Origin: Lutraria lutraria
Taxonomy: Eukaryota; Mollusca; Bivalvia; Venerida; Mactridae
Assembly (NCBI GenBank): GCA_964023205.1
Contig: OZ026833.1
Coordinates: 34,636,366 to 34,700,365 of the forward strand
Reading direction: 5' to 3'
Length of the DNA: 64,000 bases
Below are positions 1-11,717 of the stretch, piece by piece. Each line of letters opens with the position of its first letter. The first letter of the stretch is position 1. A program made the position numbers and the translations under genes. The notes below the pieces were generated by a model. The model was not told the origin of the DNA, searched no databases, and saw only the letters and a program-made list of their open reading frames with translations.

Positions 1-339
1 GACTTAAGTAATGCTTTAAATGGTAATTTGTAACCTTCAGAAATTACAGTTAAATTATATTCCCGTGGCTCCACCTCTTACCAGTGCTCAATACAATTCT
101 GCAATCTCCCTACCAGAGACTCTACTTTATCTGAGATCCTTATTTTCTTGTGCCTATGTGCAACAGACTTATTCACAATTTAAGGATTTTTATATTTTGA
201 TCCAATTTCCAGACTCCACAGTCTTGTTTTTCAACATTATAACATAATTGTGTAAGTACTACATGTACAATGCTATTCTTATTCACAAAACATCTTGACT
301 TATCCCGACGTTATTGTCAAACTTTCCGATCCACCTGAA
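1..339. other. unassigned AT-rich sequence
   Basis: I see no gene, repeat or RNA here. A 75-codon open frame at 20-247 has no recognisable domain and no splice context, and is not supported. Confidence 0.5.
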
Positions 340-1450
340 CTTGCCCCCTGTGGATTTTCTTTGCTTCGTCGGAATTTTTCTACCCCCCCCCCCCCCTCTG
401 GATCAAATTAGCCCTACTCGAGGGTGGATCACTTGTTTGTTCATAGGAATATCTTCATTAAAAATCTGAAAATAAAGCAGATGACATAAAGCTTAGTAGA
501 TATTTGACATGTAGCATTGGTTAGTAGACATAATTGATTCATATCATAACCCCCCCCCCCCTGAGATAAAATTGACCCTGCCTAGGGTGACACTTAATTG
601 TACATAGGAAAATCTTTCAAAAACAATTCATTGAAATATACCCATAAGGCCTAGAGCTTAGGTATTTGGCATGTAACATCACTTTGTGAACCTCTGCCTA
701 ACTGTATGTATCATGACTCTGGGGGTATCCTGCCCAATTTCTATATGAAAATCTTAACAAGTCTAATCTAAAACCAGAACACTTTTAGAGCTTAGATATT
801 TAGTATGTAGCATGGATGACTACCATGATTGATCAAATCATGATCCCCTGGTCAAATTGACCCTACCCTGAGGAGTATTCATGTAGGAAAATCTTCAAGA
901 ATTTACAAAAAAAATCAACCTCACGGCCTTGAATTTAGATATTTCCATGATGTAGCATTGCATAGTAGACCTCTACCAAATTTGTTCATAGTCATGAACC
1001 GCAGGATCAAAATGACCTTACTTCTCGTGGTCACTTGATTGTGCAAGGCTGCTATACCACAGTGGGCCAATGTTGCTTAAACTTGGCAGGAACGTTCCTG
1101 GCCTGAAGCTCTTTCAAAGGTATTCAAAGAATTCCATTCCATGCAGACCTCTGGTTGCCATGGGAATGGAAAGAAAAAAACTTTAAAAATCTTCTTCTCC
1201 AAAACTGCTAGGGCTTGCTAACATATTTAACATAGAATACTGTCTGTTGGATATCTACCAAGATTGTTCAAAGTATGGCCATGGGGACAAATTGGCCCAC
1301 CCTGGGTGTCATGGTTTTTTCTTATGGTAAAAACTTCAAACATCTTCTCTGAAACATAAATATTTGGCATAAAACATTGTGTGGCCCTCTTGTTTCTACA
1401 CCAATTCAGTCTTTGCAAAATTATAGTAATAGTGCCAGGCATCCTTTCAC
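340..1450 (+). repeat. degenerate tandem repeat, ~150-160 bp units
   Basis: The same order of phrases recurs about seven times: a bivalve-like string around 'gatcaaattgaccctacc', a 'gtcacttgattgt' block, a 'taggaaaatcttcaa' block, then 'gagcttagatatttggcatgtagcat'-like text. The copies are strongly diverged. Two homopolymer C tracts (383-396, C14; 550-561, C12) sit at the same place in successive units. The region resembles the tandem cores of non-autonomous bivalve elements; that family link is inferred. Confidence 0.6.
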
Positions 1451-3385
1451 ACTTATAAATGTTGAAGATGGAAAATGACTATCATGGCTGACTGTCACTA
1501 AAGCCACCAACTCAAGAAGATGGGAAATTAAAATTCTTTTAACATTTATAACCTTGAAATATCTGCAAAAGAGCACTTGCTACCTAACAAAATAGTCATA
1601 ATTAGTGCCGCCAAAACAAAATGGCCTCTTAAGTTCTAAGCCCTCAACCAGTCTGTTCATGATTAAATATCAGTCAGAAAAAAACATGTCTATACAGGTG
1701 GTACCAGATAACAGTGTAGCTAAATTTAGAACGGAAATAGAACAAAGAAAAAAAATCACTGACGTGAACCAAATATTGTATTTTATTTGTACACATTCTC
1801 TTTTACAAATGCCAACAGTCGAATGTTCAAAATGTACTAATCTAGTGCCCGCAATCAATAAATACAATGCAGCGGCCGCATTGTTTCTTTCCTGGAATGA
1901 TCTAAATAACAATGTACAAATAGAAACCTGGCCTGAAGGTCACATGGTGTCATAATGTAGTAGTGATATGCTAGGTTAAACTCCAAACAATAATTTCAAC
2001 ACAGAACTATTTTATAACGAAAGTGGCATAAAAACGAGCACCTGCATTCAAAACTGCAGACGGCAGTGATATATTTTTTCAGAGAAAAGCTACATAATTA
2101 TTTTTATTGAATCATTAATATTGCATTTATATTTTAATACAAACTAAGTTTAATGCATACTTATCTTCAAAATGACATTTTAACTCTGTTGACAACAGTA
2201 AGTTATGCATGATGAGTGTAATTGTAACAGATATTTTAAGATGCACCGTTATTTGGATAACACTGGTAAACGGGGTACTGACTATACCTAATTCATTAAA
2301 AAACAAAATGTCAGTTTACATGTTCTATCAAATAGAAACATGAAGACCATACTGAAATATAGCGGAACCTCTCCAAAGCATGCAACACCCTTTTGGAGTT
2401 GCAATTGTGTTGTTGTTGAGAGGTTGTTGCTTTAGAGAGTGGGAAAAAATCATGCTGTTGTTGAAGGGAGGGTGTTGCTCAAGAGAGGGCTGCTCTGGAG
2501 AGGTTGTACTGTAGTATTGAAATAATGGAAACAATGTACTTTAGAGAGGTGTGAACATGAAAGGTCACCTTATTAGGCCTTTAAATTTGCAAATATCAAG
2601 TGATAAATTTGTCATGTATATTCAAGTATAGTTTTATTTATGTACATAAAATTAAGATTCATGTTAAATTACTTGACAGGTGCCCCTTTTGATGCTTGGG
2701 TCTCAATCATTAGTAGATTTTACTGCATTAACAAAATTATTTTTATTTAAGAAAATGACAGAATGCAATAAGAGCAGACAGCTATTCCTAAAACCCAAAT
2801 CTACAATTTTTCGTCTACACAAAAATGCCCTTTTATCATGAAATAAAAAACAGAAAAAAATGGAGCCTAATGAAAATGTGTGCAGCAACTCTATTGTTAT
2901 TTCATTTGCTTGTAAGTTATTTGCTTGAATTGGGGTTTATTTAAATTCTTACTGGACTAGTAAGAATAGCATTTCGTAATTCTGTTCAATCACTACATGT
3001 ATATGATTACACCATAATAAGTTGTTTTATTCAAAATACATTCTCTCATGAGAGAGTTTATGCTGACAATTTCACACTAATCAGTATTTTTTTGTTGAAA
3101 TAAGTTTTGTAACCAGGGAACACATGCATATTTGTATTTTTTGGAAATTAAGCTTAAAGATATAAGAGGAAAAAGGAAAGTAGGAGTAAAACAGCCATTT
3201 TTATGAAATTAACTAGTTTCTTGTTTGTATATCTTTTCTCTTTTTACTTTTAGATAAATGACCATACATGTAACAGAGATGACAAGCAAATTTATTTAAA
3301 AAATTTACCATTGCATGAACAATTTGCATGTTTATATACGGAAAGTCACTCAGTGATAAATCTTCAATATAGGCATACTTTAGTA
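1451..3385. other. unassigned sequence
   Basis: I cannot assign a gene here. Open frames at 1605-1955 (+, 116 codons) and 1670-1912 (-) overlap and match no family I know. The stretch 2350-2560 is rich in GTTGTTG and 'agagaggttg' phrases and may be an old repeat. Confidence 0.35.
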
Positions 3386-3534
3386 CAGGGTGTCCCAAAA
3401 GAAAGGTAACACTTTCATACATGTCTTAAATGTCCCTTTGAATTGCAGATTAATATGTAATATATATATAGATATGTAGATCAAAGATGTAAGTTTTTTG
3501 GGTGAAAGTGTTACCTTTCTTTTGGGACACCCTG
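3386..3534. mobile_element. 149-bp mariner-type MITE with TA target duplication
   Basis: The left end reads CAGGGTGTCCCAAAAGAAAG, continuing as 'gtaacactttca'. The right end is its reverse complement ('tgaaagtgttacctttc...gacaccctg'), giving inverted repeats of about 32 bp. Both ends are bordered by TA (3384-3385 and 3535-3536). The CAGGGTGTCCCAAAA terminus is typical of Tc1/mariner elements. The interior is about 85 bp of AT-rich sequence without coding capacity, so this is a non-autonomous element. Confidence 0.9.
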
Positions 3535-5580
3535 TATGTAAAAAAGATTTGAAACAAACCATTTGTACTTAGAATTTGAAATGTTGGGGCAGTGTCTTAT
3601 TAAAAAAACTTACTTTAAATGAATGGACAGTGCATGATACCTGGTGCACATGGGTAGGGTAGTACATGCGAAAAAGAAGTGATCCTTATACCTTAATTCT
3701 CTTTTTACAGTAGAATCTTTCTAATTTGATCTTCTTCAGACTGACAAAAGCTTAACAAAGAACACACAAATACCGGTAAACAAAATGGGAAAAAAATTTA
3801 GGTAGCGCCTGATTATATTAAAGAAAACAAAAATACAATTATTATACTACTAAAAGTATTTAAAATAGCATTTTTAACATCAAATGTAAAGTATTTGTTT
3901 TACATAACCTGTAATGTACCTGTCATCCTCGAATTTTAATGTTTGTGATATATGGTTTCAATTTTTTACTTTATTTACCTTTAATAATTTTACAATTTCA
4001 ACCTTTATTTTCAGTTACATATTTTGGTTTGAGCACTGTTACTTTATAAAATTATGCTAATTTTTTCAACTTGACTTTATAAAATTATGCTTATTTTTTC
4101 AACTGTTAATACTATTTTATGTGTTGCACTCTTAACTGAAATTTGCTATTTCTCATGCTATAAGCAGTTACAAGCTATTTTATGTGTAATATATTTCCTA
4201 TTTACCATTTTTTACAAATGGTTGAAACATGAAATAAAATAATAATAATAATAACAATTTTGGTCAACTAAATTAAATATCTATCTATAATAATACACAT
4301 CAACAAAGCACTAGGCTTAAATGATGTATTCAAATATTTGGATACTGGCCATGTCCATAGCCCAAATTTTGGAGTGCATAGTTTTAAGCTACCATGTGCA
4401 GTAAATGATCCTAATGATCATTAATTTTGTGTATTGGGAGAAGACCATTGTTTAAGATAAAACTTGAATTGGCACGGATATACATATATTTAGCCACATG
4501 TTTGTTGTCTGCACATGACTTTTCTCATGAAGTTGGAACAGTCATGTTTTTGACAGTACAATGGACAACTTGTGTTTCAAATTTTTAACAACTTTTTGAC
4601 ATTAAAGATTAAGCTTGTGCTAGTAATGTTGAGTAAAATGAACCTTAATTTTTTACATTGCTTTTGAAACACTTTGGCGTTTTACTTTTTTTATTTTGTT
4701 TCTGAGAATGTAAATTTTTAGGTATGAAATTGAGTAACAGGTGAGCTTTGAAGCACAGACCTTAAATTTGGACATTTTGTGATAAAAGAACTGTCACTAA
4801 ATCAGATTTTTTTATAAGCTACTTGATTAACTGGATTTAGTTAAATTTATTGATTGCCTTGGTTTCCGCAACATTCAGTGCTACATACAATATTGATAGT
4901 TTTTTTAGTTACTGTAAGTCTTTTGTAGAATTCTGACTTTTAATTTGAAATTCAAATAGGTCACCAATTTTCAAAGCCTGAGATTAATAAGGATCACACT
5001 TCTTCGTAGTACTCGTCCATATTGCTTGTTATTGTAATTCAAACAGACTAATCCTATATTGTCACAAAGTCATTGTTTTTGTGTGTATTGTAAAACAATT
5101 TATAAGTGAATATACATTTTGAATCTGAGTAAAGTGTGTTTAAGTATCATAAGGTTTTGTGTAACAAAGGAAAATATTGGCAGGAATAATAGATACATGC
5201 ACTCAATATGACAAATACATTGTATCTGAATTCAGTAATATTAAACTTGAATATACATGTCAAATTTAATACTTAATATTTGCAAAATGACAGAATCTGA
5301 TGTACAAAGAATGAGTAAAATTTTAAGGGGCCATTGGTGTACACACCTCTCATAGGAACATAGTTTCAATTATGTCAATACTATTATAGCACAACCCTTA
5401 TACTTCTGTCCCTGTAGTGTTTGGCATCAATGCAAGTTTAATATGAGAAGCTTTATTTACATCACAACACTTCAGTTAACTTCACAGCACACAAATTCCA
5501 CGAAATTAAATACACAACCAAAGTTAGTAAAGCAACATAATTTTGATTGGCAGTAATTCTTACCTACCGGTAGTTTTAAT
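3535..5580. other. unassigned AT-rich sequence
   Basis: I see no gene. It contains the 33-bp duplication at 4041-4104 and an AATAAAA(TAA)n stretch at about 4231-4255. The latter could be the 3' tail of a plus-strand retroposon, but I do not recognise the sequence upstream of it. Confidence 0.4.
4041..4104 (+). repeat. 33-bp tandem duplication
   Basis: The unit begins 'actttataaaattatgct' and ends 'ttttttcaac'. It occurs twice in direct orientation starting at 4041 and 4074, with one or two differences. Confidence 0.8.
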
Positions 5581-6028
5581 TTTTAGCTCAACTTTCGAAG
5601 TAAAATGAGAGCTGTATATATACTACTTGCCCCAGGCATCTGAGTTGGTTAAAGTTTTTGATAATTAAAGTACAATAACTTGAACAATATAAAAGATATT
5701 CAACTCATATGAGGTGCATCTGTAGGACAAGTGGTAAAACTCTGTCAACAGTATTTTAGATTTATGCCCCTTTTAACTTAATTAATTAGAAACTTTGGTT
5801 AAAGTTTTTTAATATGTCCATTATCTTGCACATTTTCAAAGATATTCATGTAAAATTGGGAATACATGCTCATAAGACAAAGGGCATAACTGTGAAAGCA
5901 GTAGTTTTAGAGTAATGCCCCTTTTTAACATAGATTTTTTGTTAAAATAGGTAAAATAGTACAATATCTTGAAGACTTTCAAAGATATTCAACTCAAACT
6001 TTGAATACTTCATTATGGGGACATGGGG
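5581..6028 (+). repeat. tandem-repeat element with TTTTAGCTCA head
   Basis: The element starts TTTTAGCTCAACTTTCG and then carries about three diverged units of roughly 155 bp. Each unit has a phrase like 'caaagatattcaactc' followed by 'ttttagagtaatgccccttt'. The head matches the starts of the arrays at 7503 and 19090. It runs up to the LINE fragment at 6030. Confidence 0.6.
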
Positions 6029-6029
6029 T

Positions 6030-6340
6030 ATCTGTAGGATTTTTAGTTAATATTCTTCTCATCCATGTACATTTAAAGGAGGTTATAAACTTCCTTATAT
6101 CAATCATCCTTAAACCTCCATTTTCATAATTTTGTGTTATGTAACTTCTTTTAACTTTGTGGGACCATTATTCCACAGTAATTTATAACATAAATTTTGT
6201 AAGAGATTGATTATTTGATCAGATGGTGTTGGTAAACTGATAATTAAGTGATTAATTTTAGGTAATACCAACGTTTTTATAACTACTATTCTTCCTATAG
6301 GGGTTAAGAGTCTTTTAGAAAAATGATTCAAAACTTTTTT
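6030..6340 (-). pseudogene. LINE reverse transcriptase fragment (thumb and downstream), L1/Tx1-like
   Basis: On the minus strand this translates to the part of a non-LTR reverse transcriptase after the catalytic palm. It includes the recognisable string LTPIGRIVVIKTLVLPKINH and, further downstream, NGGLRMIDIRKF. Both are characteristic of L1/Tx1-type LINE ORF2 proteins. The frame is open on one side only; the upstream portion of the same copy is at 7041-7502, displaced by an inserted element at 6341-7040. It is a dead fragment with no endonuclease or terminus in place. Confidence 0.8.
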
Positions 6341-7040
6341 TATATGCCCGAAGGGACGTATTATGTTATGACGCTGGCGTCCGTCTGTCTGTCTGTCGGT
6401 CGGTCCGTCTGTCTGTCCCTCCGTCTGTCTGTCCGTTAGCAATTTCGTGTCTGCTCTGTATCTCATTAAGTCTGCGAAGGATTTTGATGAAACTTGACTC
6501 AAATGTTCACCCCATTGAGACTACGTGCAGAATGCACGTTTCGGAAGGGTTAACGTCAAGGTCACATTTAGGGGTCAGATTTGGCTGATTTCTTGTCCGC
6601 TCTGTAACTCTTAAAGCCTGCGAAGGATCTTGAAGAAACTTGAATCAAATGTTCACCCCATCGGGACGACGTGCAGAGTGCATGTTTCGGAAGGGTCAAG
6701 GTCACACTTAGGGGACCAATTTGGCTGATTTTGTGTCCCCTCTGTAACTCTTTAAGCCTGCGAAGGATCTTGAAGAAACTTGACTAAAATGTTCACCTCA
6801 TCGAGGCGATGTGCAGAGTGCATGTTTCAGAAGGCCACACTTAGGGATCACATTTGGCTGATTTCGTGTCCGCTCTGTATCTCTTTAAGCCTGCATGTAT
6901 CTGTGCTCATGAAATTCAGTGGTTAAATGAAAAAATGCATATTCATGCACGAAAAGTACCCCAAAATAATGTTTTTACAGTATCAGATATATCTTCGGGC
7001 GTATTTTGCTCTGCCTTGCAGTGCCTCTGTCTAGTTATTT
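6341..7040 (+). mobile_element. non-autonomous element with ~140-bp internal tandem repeats, inserted in a LINE
   Basis: It begins TATATGCCCGAAGGGACGTA, followed by a GTCTGTCTGTC-rich stretch. Then come about three and a half units of roughly 135-145 bp ('gcctgcgaaggatcttgaag', 'gtgcagagtgcatgtttcgg', 'aaggtcacacttaggg'). Near its far end is CTTCGGGCGTATTTTGC, partly the reverse complement of the start. It divides one LINE copy into two pieces, which fixes both borders to within a few bases. The structure fits the tandem-core (pearl or Helentron-derived) elements of bivalves; the class is an inference. Confidence 0.65.
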
Positions 7041-7502
7041 CATAGTATGATAGTAATAATAGTATGGAGATTTGTAGATAAATTTACCCCTAGTAATTAA
7101 GTTAAACATATTTTTCTCCCAGATTAGACCTAGCTCTAGATATAAAGTAAGTTCACTATTTTCCCTACTGCTTATCCACACCACCTTCGTTTTATCAATA
7201 TTGAGGCACAAACCAGAGGTTTTAGAATAAAATTTTAGTATTTCCATGGTTTTTCTGAGTGATCGCTCAGACCCATCCAGAAGAAAGCAAAATCTATGAG
7301 TAATAACATGCCAGATAAATTGTATTTTTCTGTGAAAAAAAAGGATGTCATAAATAAGTCTGATATTATCACCCATAAATCTACCTAAAGAAACCAGTTT
7401 GATCTACACTAATAATATTGTTTAAAACCACTTTAATTCTTGCAGCTATGGCAGCAGAAGCAATTTTGTATGAAACTTTAAGAAGTGATATTGGACGCCA
7501 AT
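7041..7502 (-). pseudogene. LINE reverse transcriptase fragment (palm), L1/Tx1-like
   Basis: The minus strand encodes pieces of reverse transcriptase in order. WRPISLLKVSYKIASAAIAA is the conserved RPISL block. GDNIRLIYDILFF follows after one in-frame stop. LLDGSERSLRKTMEILKF and NIDKTKVVWIS then follow after an internal deletion that removes the YADD region. The reading frame shifts once more near 7070. Together with 6030-6340 it forms one 5'-truncated and interrupted LINE copy. The 5' side is cut by the repeat at 7503. Confidence 0.85.
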
Positions 7503-7862
7503 TTTTAGCTCACCTGATGTCCGGCGGCCATCGTCCGTCCACAATTAGTTTGTTCACACTCTAGCATCCACAGCTCTTAACAAATTGTGATCAAATTTGC
7601 TCACAATGTATATGGCCTCAATGTCTCGGCTAAGTTCGAGAGTTATGGGCCCTTGACTTTGAAAATTTGCTATATTTTAGCTTGTTTACACTCTAGCGCA
7701 TTCATTTATCTACCAATGCTAATGATATTTTCAGTAAATGTGTATAACCAAAAGATCTTGGCCAAGTTTGATTATGGGCGGAATCGGACTAGAACTTCAA
7801 GAGTTATGGGCCCTTGACTTTGAAAATTTGCTATATTTGAGTTTTACACTCTCTGGGTGAAT
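7503..7862 (+). repeat. tandem-repeat element with TTTTAGCTCACC head
   Basis: It starts TTTTAGCTCACCTGATGTCC followed by a 'ggccatcgtccgtcca' phrase and contains two units of about 160 bp. Each unit includes 'gagttatgggcccttgac' followed by 'tttgaaaatttgctat' (near 7640 and 7800). It abuts the truncated 5' end of the LINE fragment and shares its head with the arrays at 5581 and 19090. Confidence 0.65.
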
Positions 7863-9062
7863 TCAAAAACCATGAAGCCTAGCTAAGTGTGACATAAGGG
7901 TAAATTTTAAACATAATTAAAGTTATGAAATTTTCAACTGATTTGATAGCAAAAAGGTTCTTGTTAACTATATCAAAAGGGTGGATGGGTACAAAAAATA
8001 GAAAAAATGAAAATTTATGTTGTTTCAACAATTTTTTCAACTTTTTCACGAAGAAGTACCATTCTTTGATACATGAATAGTCCAAACATAATTAATATAC
8101 TTAAGTCTTTTTCTGACTTGATTAATTTAAACCAGTAATGTGAAAACAACTTTTTTGAAGTAAAATATCAAAGCACTGGCGACTAAATGTGAAATAATCA
8201 TGTTTTTTTATACTTAGAAGCTTGGATTTTTTCATATATACCATTTAAAAGTTTTTATACAGTTTTATCAGTATCATTTATCAACTAATCTTATCGCAGA
8301 CGATCTTTATGGTATGTTTGCCACGTGTAGTGCTAATTGATGCACCCCGTTGAGAAGTCAAAGTTTCAGTTGATACTTTTATTGTTAATTGGTTTATGGG
8401 ACCATAAAACAACACGATATTATGTGTTTATTCTGCAGGACCACAATGGAAATAAGGGGTTTCCCCTTTTTTGTGTCATCCTTGGTATTGTAAAGCTAAC
8501 AATCATGGTTACCACTATTTATTAAATTTGATTTCTTATTTTAGAGTAAAAATTGATGATATTTATTTTAATTACAATATTTTAAAACAGTTATTCATTA
8601 AATATTTCTATGTATTTTCATTTTTAGCAATCTAATGTCTGTGATATATGTACCATGTTTTATATGCTTTTTTTACCGAAATAAATAATAAATAATAATA
8701 ATAAGGAACAGGCCATATTCATAATAGGGGGCATGTACATGTAGTAATTTCGAAAGGGAAATATTTTATTCTATGAAAGAGCGGTTTGATTCGGTAGCAT
8801 TATCGGACAGCAGAACTTATAACGGTCCTAGATTTAATACAAGTAGTTTCACAATATTATACGAACGTGGATTTATTGATAGCTATGGAATTGATAGATA
8901 TCAAGGACTTATATATACACATGTATGTATAAAAGTCCTAGTAGATATATATTCTAAAAGATGAAGATGATAGATATTGTTATGTATGGCGGGTGGGGGA
9001 ACTAAACGGTGATGAACGCTGAATGATTATGTGCAACTATGTGTGTAATATTTGAGAATATA
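7863..9062. other. unassigned sequence with (TAA)n tail
   Basis: I recognise no gene. An 'aaataaataataaataataat' run at about 8680-8704 looks like the 3' tail of a plus-strand retroposon of unknown type. A phrase near 8900 ('tatcaaggacttatatatac') resembles one on the opposite strand near 18840 and one near 47410, hinting at an unclassified dispersed repeat. Short open frames here (8337-8525, 8773-8964) have no domain. Confidence 0.35.
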
Positions 9063-10126
9063 TGTAAAACTGGCGTAGATCAAGTCTAATTCTGGGGTTG
9101 ACTAAACTCCCTGGTAGCGGGAAACGTTCGGCCCCCTGGTAGGGAGCGGCCACACGTAACTCGAAGTATCAAATACGAGCACAAATTTAAAGCAGTAAAA
9201 AGATTTATTTTGCACAAATTAATTAATAGATAGAATAAACTTCAGTGATATTTTATTATCACGACAACTATAAAGACTGTGATGGACATCGTCAGACCTC
9301 GCTGGACATAAACTCAAACGTTTCTAAAATAGATTAAAAGTTTTTATTCCAACTCGGACGGTAATTTTCCTTGAAAAGAAATAAATATATACTTTATTCT
9401 AAATAAGACACTATTTTACAGTACCTATATATATATATGTCAAAGTTCAGACAATGTTAAGTACTTGGTAGGGGTTGTTCATGCAACTGGTCTCCACGAA
9501 ACCTGGATCGCAACTAAAGAAAAATATTATCATAAGAGCGTTTGACCCGACACTGCACAGGCGCAGTGGTCACAACGGACCCGTAGATGTGCAAGCGCAC
9601 ACACCCAAATTGACCCGGTAGAGACGACAATGATAATTTACATAAGTCGTAATTGTTGTATGTAACGCATGCGCGGAGCAAAAGATAAAAACAATTTGAC
9701 AGATTGCCGCGAAGTGAAATTATTATAAATAACTATTTATTTGCGATGACAGTTAAAAAGCACCATGCACAAACAAGGGGGTGAATAAAATCTAACTGTA
9801 AGTATTTAAATCCGCGAGGTCTGACATTGAATTACTGTAAAAACAATAAATCGATTAGGCAACAATTAAAATCGCATGACTATACTCTGAAACATAATGA
9901 TAAACATAGTCAACAAATATTTCATTCATACATTGTAATGTGTAATTATTGCAAATATAATAAGTTTGATAAGTACATAAAGTCCTGAGTAATTTGTCGG
10001 CAGTATTCATCTAGATGATAAATTAAATTGCATGGTCTCGAACGTTACAATATGTTACAGCTTTTATAGCTATTTTTGGCTTATAATGCTTTTTTATTTT
10101 ATTAGCTTACATGTCACAAAGTTACA
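9063..10126 (-). mobile_element. 3' LTR of a Ty3/gypsy-like retrotransposon
   Basis: Read on the minus strand, the sequence begins TGTAACTTTGTGACATG right after a polypurine tract and ends about 1,064 bp later at GTTTTACA, so the ends form the short inverted repeat TGTAA/TTACA. Inside is a TATAAAAGC box about 60 bp from the start. Further down are AATAAA-type signals and GC-richer sequence (around 9540-9740). The outer flank is ATATA, a possible 5-bp target duplication; the partner LTR is not in this window, so the outer border is not proven. The LTR belongs with the ORFs at 10517-12155. Confidence 0.7.
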
Positions 10127-10127
10127 A

Positions 10128-10150
10128 TACTCCCCCCCCCCTAAAAAAAA
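10128..10150 (-). other. polypurine tract of the gypsy-like element
   Basis: On the minus strand eight T residues are followed by AGGGGGGGGGGAG, directly before the LTR start. Just upstream is 'gttcgaggacgaac', a phrase commonly seen in that position in Ty3/gypsy elements. The tract primes plus-strand DNA synthesis. Confidence 0.8.
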
Positions 10151-10516
10151 TAAAGTTCGTCCTCGAACTGGAGAGTAAAACTAACATTTTAAAGCTTTAA
10201 CAATTAATAATTAAACTTCAACAATTCATATTTAATTAACAACAATAAATATTAAATCAACAATAAGTTAACAAATTAATGTCCTGACTAGTTTATCTTT
10301 TGAAGACAATAATGCAATTTAAGGTTCAATTTGCACAAACTAATAATAACAACATTTCAACTGGTTATATTATGATTCATGCAAATATATACATGTAATG
10401 AGATTACTTACAACTAACCTATAAGTTAACAATAATCCACTTTTCACAGTCTATGCATATTTTACATATTTAGAACAAATTTCAGTCAACACAAGGAATT
10501 AATGTTCCAAGTTTCT

Positions 10517-11683
10517 TCAGAATGGGTTTCCACCACAACACTTACAATATACATTTCCAGTTTGTGTTTCCTTAGGTTTCTGACATAGTTCCATTGGCTT
10601 TGGTGTAATCGATGTTTCTAGGGTGTACTGATCACCATTGCTAAACAGAGCACGCTCCCTTTTAACTACTGTGGAATGTTTGTAGGTGTAATTAATATTG
10701 GCAGAACTTATTCCAAGCTGTAAAGCGTTTACCCTTTGCTCCCTGATCAAATGCGAATTTGGCGTATTTATATATGCAGAGGGAGTGTCTCTCAAGTAAG
10801 TACGAGGATCGTGCATAATATACTCGTAGTTGGAAATTATCCTTTCTTTGGAGAGAGTGGAATGTCCTTTATTTTAATCAGACGATAATCTTGGGACCTA
10901 CCAGTAGGTTGAGTCTCCTGAAATAGGGGCAGTACTGGCAACGACGGTCTATTTGAATTCACAGTTGGGGATGGGGGATTGCTGGGGGTTGCTTGTCCAG
11001 ATGTAGTAGGCAGGTCTTCCAGGGTTGACTGGTCATGAAATTCTGAATTGTGTTGAACAGGTCTATCATGTTCCGCTGTAAATGTTTCCAGCCCCATAAG
11101 TATTTCATCAAGATCGTTTTTTCTGTAACTCAGTCAGTGGGACCGTTGAATCAAAATCAAGGTCTGTCATAATTGTATCATCATAAGTAAAGGAATTTGC
11201 AGAATCAGATGGAGCGGTGTATTTTGTGGCGACAAACTTATCAGAATCGTAATTAAAATTCTCTTCCGCCGCCCCTTGAGGGGACGCAGGTTCACCAAAT
11301 GGCTTAAGACTGCCTTCTGACGTAGTGTACGAGGCTGTTCCAGTGCAATCTGGGTCTTCTCCAATGACGATACCAAAGTCTGGTGGAGACTCAATGTTAT
11401 CAGGTATATCACTTTCAGTTTTAATTACAATTCGATGATTCTCTTTTGATGGAACTTGCTTAGACCGTTTCCTCTGGTAGCACACCTCTTCATGTCGTTT
11501 GAGATTTCTTTTCCTCCTTATTGGAAATTCTTCCCCACATTGATATTTGCATGGAACAAATGTCCCATGTCTATCCTGGTTGTGTCTATTCCATTGAATC
11601 TCAGTGTCATACCCCACACAACACTCTCTACAGACGAATTTTCTCTTGGCATATGGTTTCAAAGGGATTCTTGGTAACGACAT
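10517..11683 (-). pseudogene. retrotransposon ORF with two C2H2/C2HC zinc fingers, broken by frameshifts
   Basis: Three consecutive open frames (11683-11108, 11097-10837, 10816-10517) look like one protein of roughly 390 residues. The first begins MSLPRIPLKPYAKRKFVCRE and holds a C-x2-C-x12-H-x4-H finger at residues ~18-39, then a C-x3-C-x14-H-x3-C finger at ~45-68. After that comes an acidic, Ser/Thr/Pro-rich tail. The first break lies in a six-A run (11117-11122, T on the plus strand); reading past it in the next frame joins smoothly to NDLDEILMGLETFTAEHD. A second shift lies shortly before 10845. The third piece contains STVVKRERALF and ends in a CKCC motif. It lies between integrase and the 3' LTR, where some elements carry env; I see no signal peptide or membrane segment. 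A polypyrimidine tract plus AG sits 8 bp upstream of the ATG, so it may be expressed from a spliced mRNA. Confidence 0.7.
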
Positions 11684-11717
11684 AGCTTACTACAATATAA
11701 GAAAAAGAAAAACATGG

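Noticed and set aside
1605..1955. 116-codon plus-strand gene
   Set aside because: No recognisable domain, an overlapping frame on the other strand, and no splice or promoter evidence.
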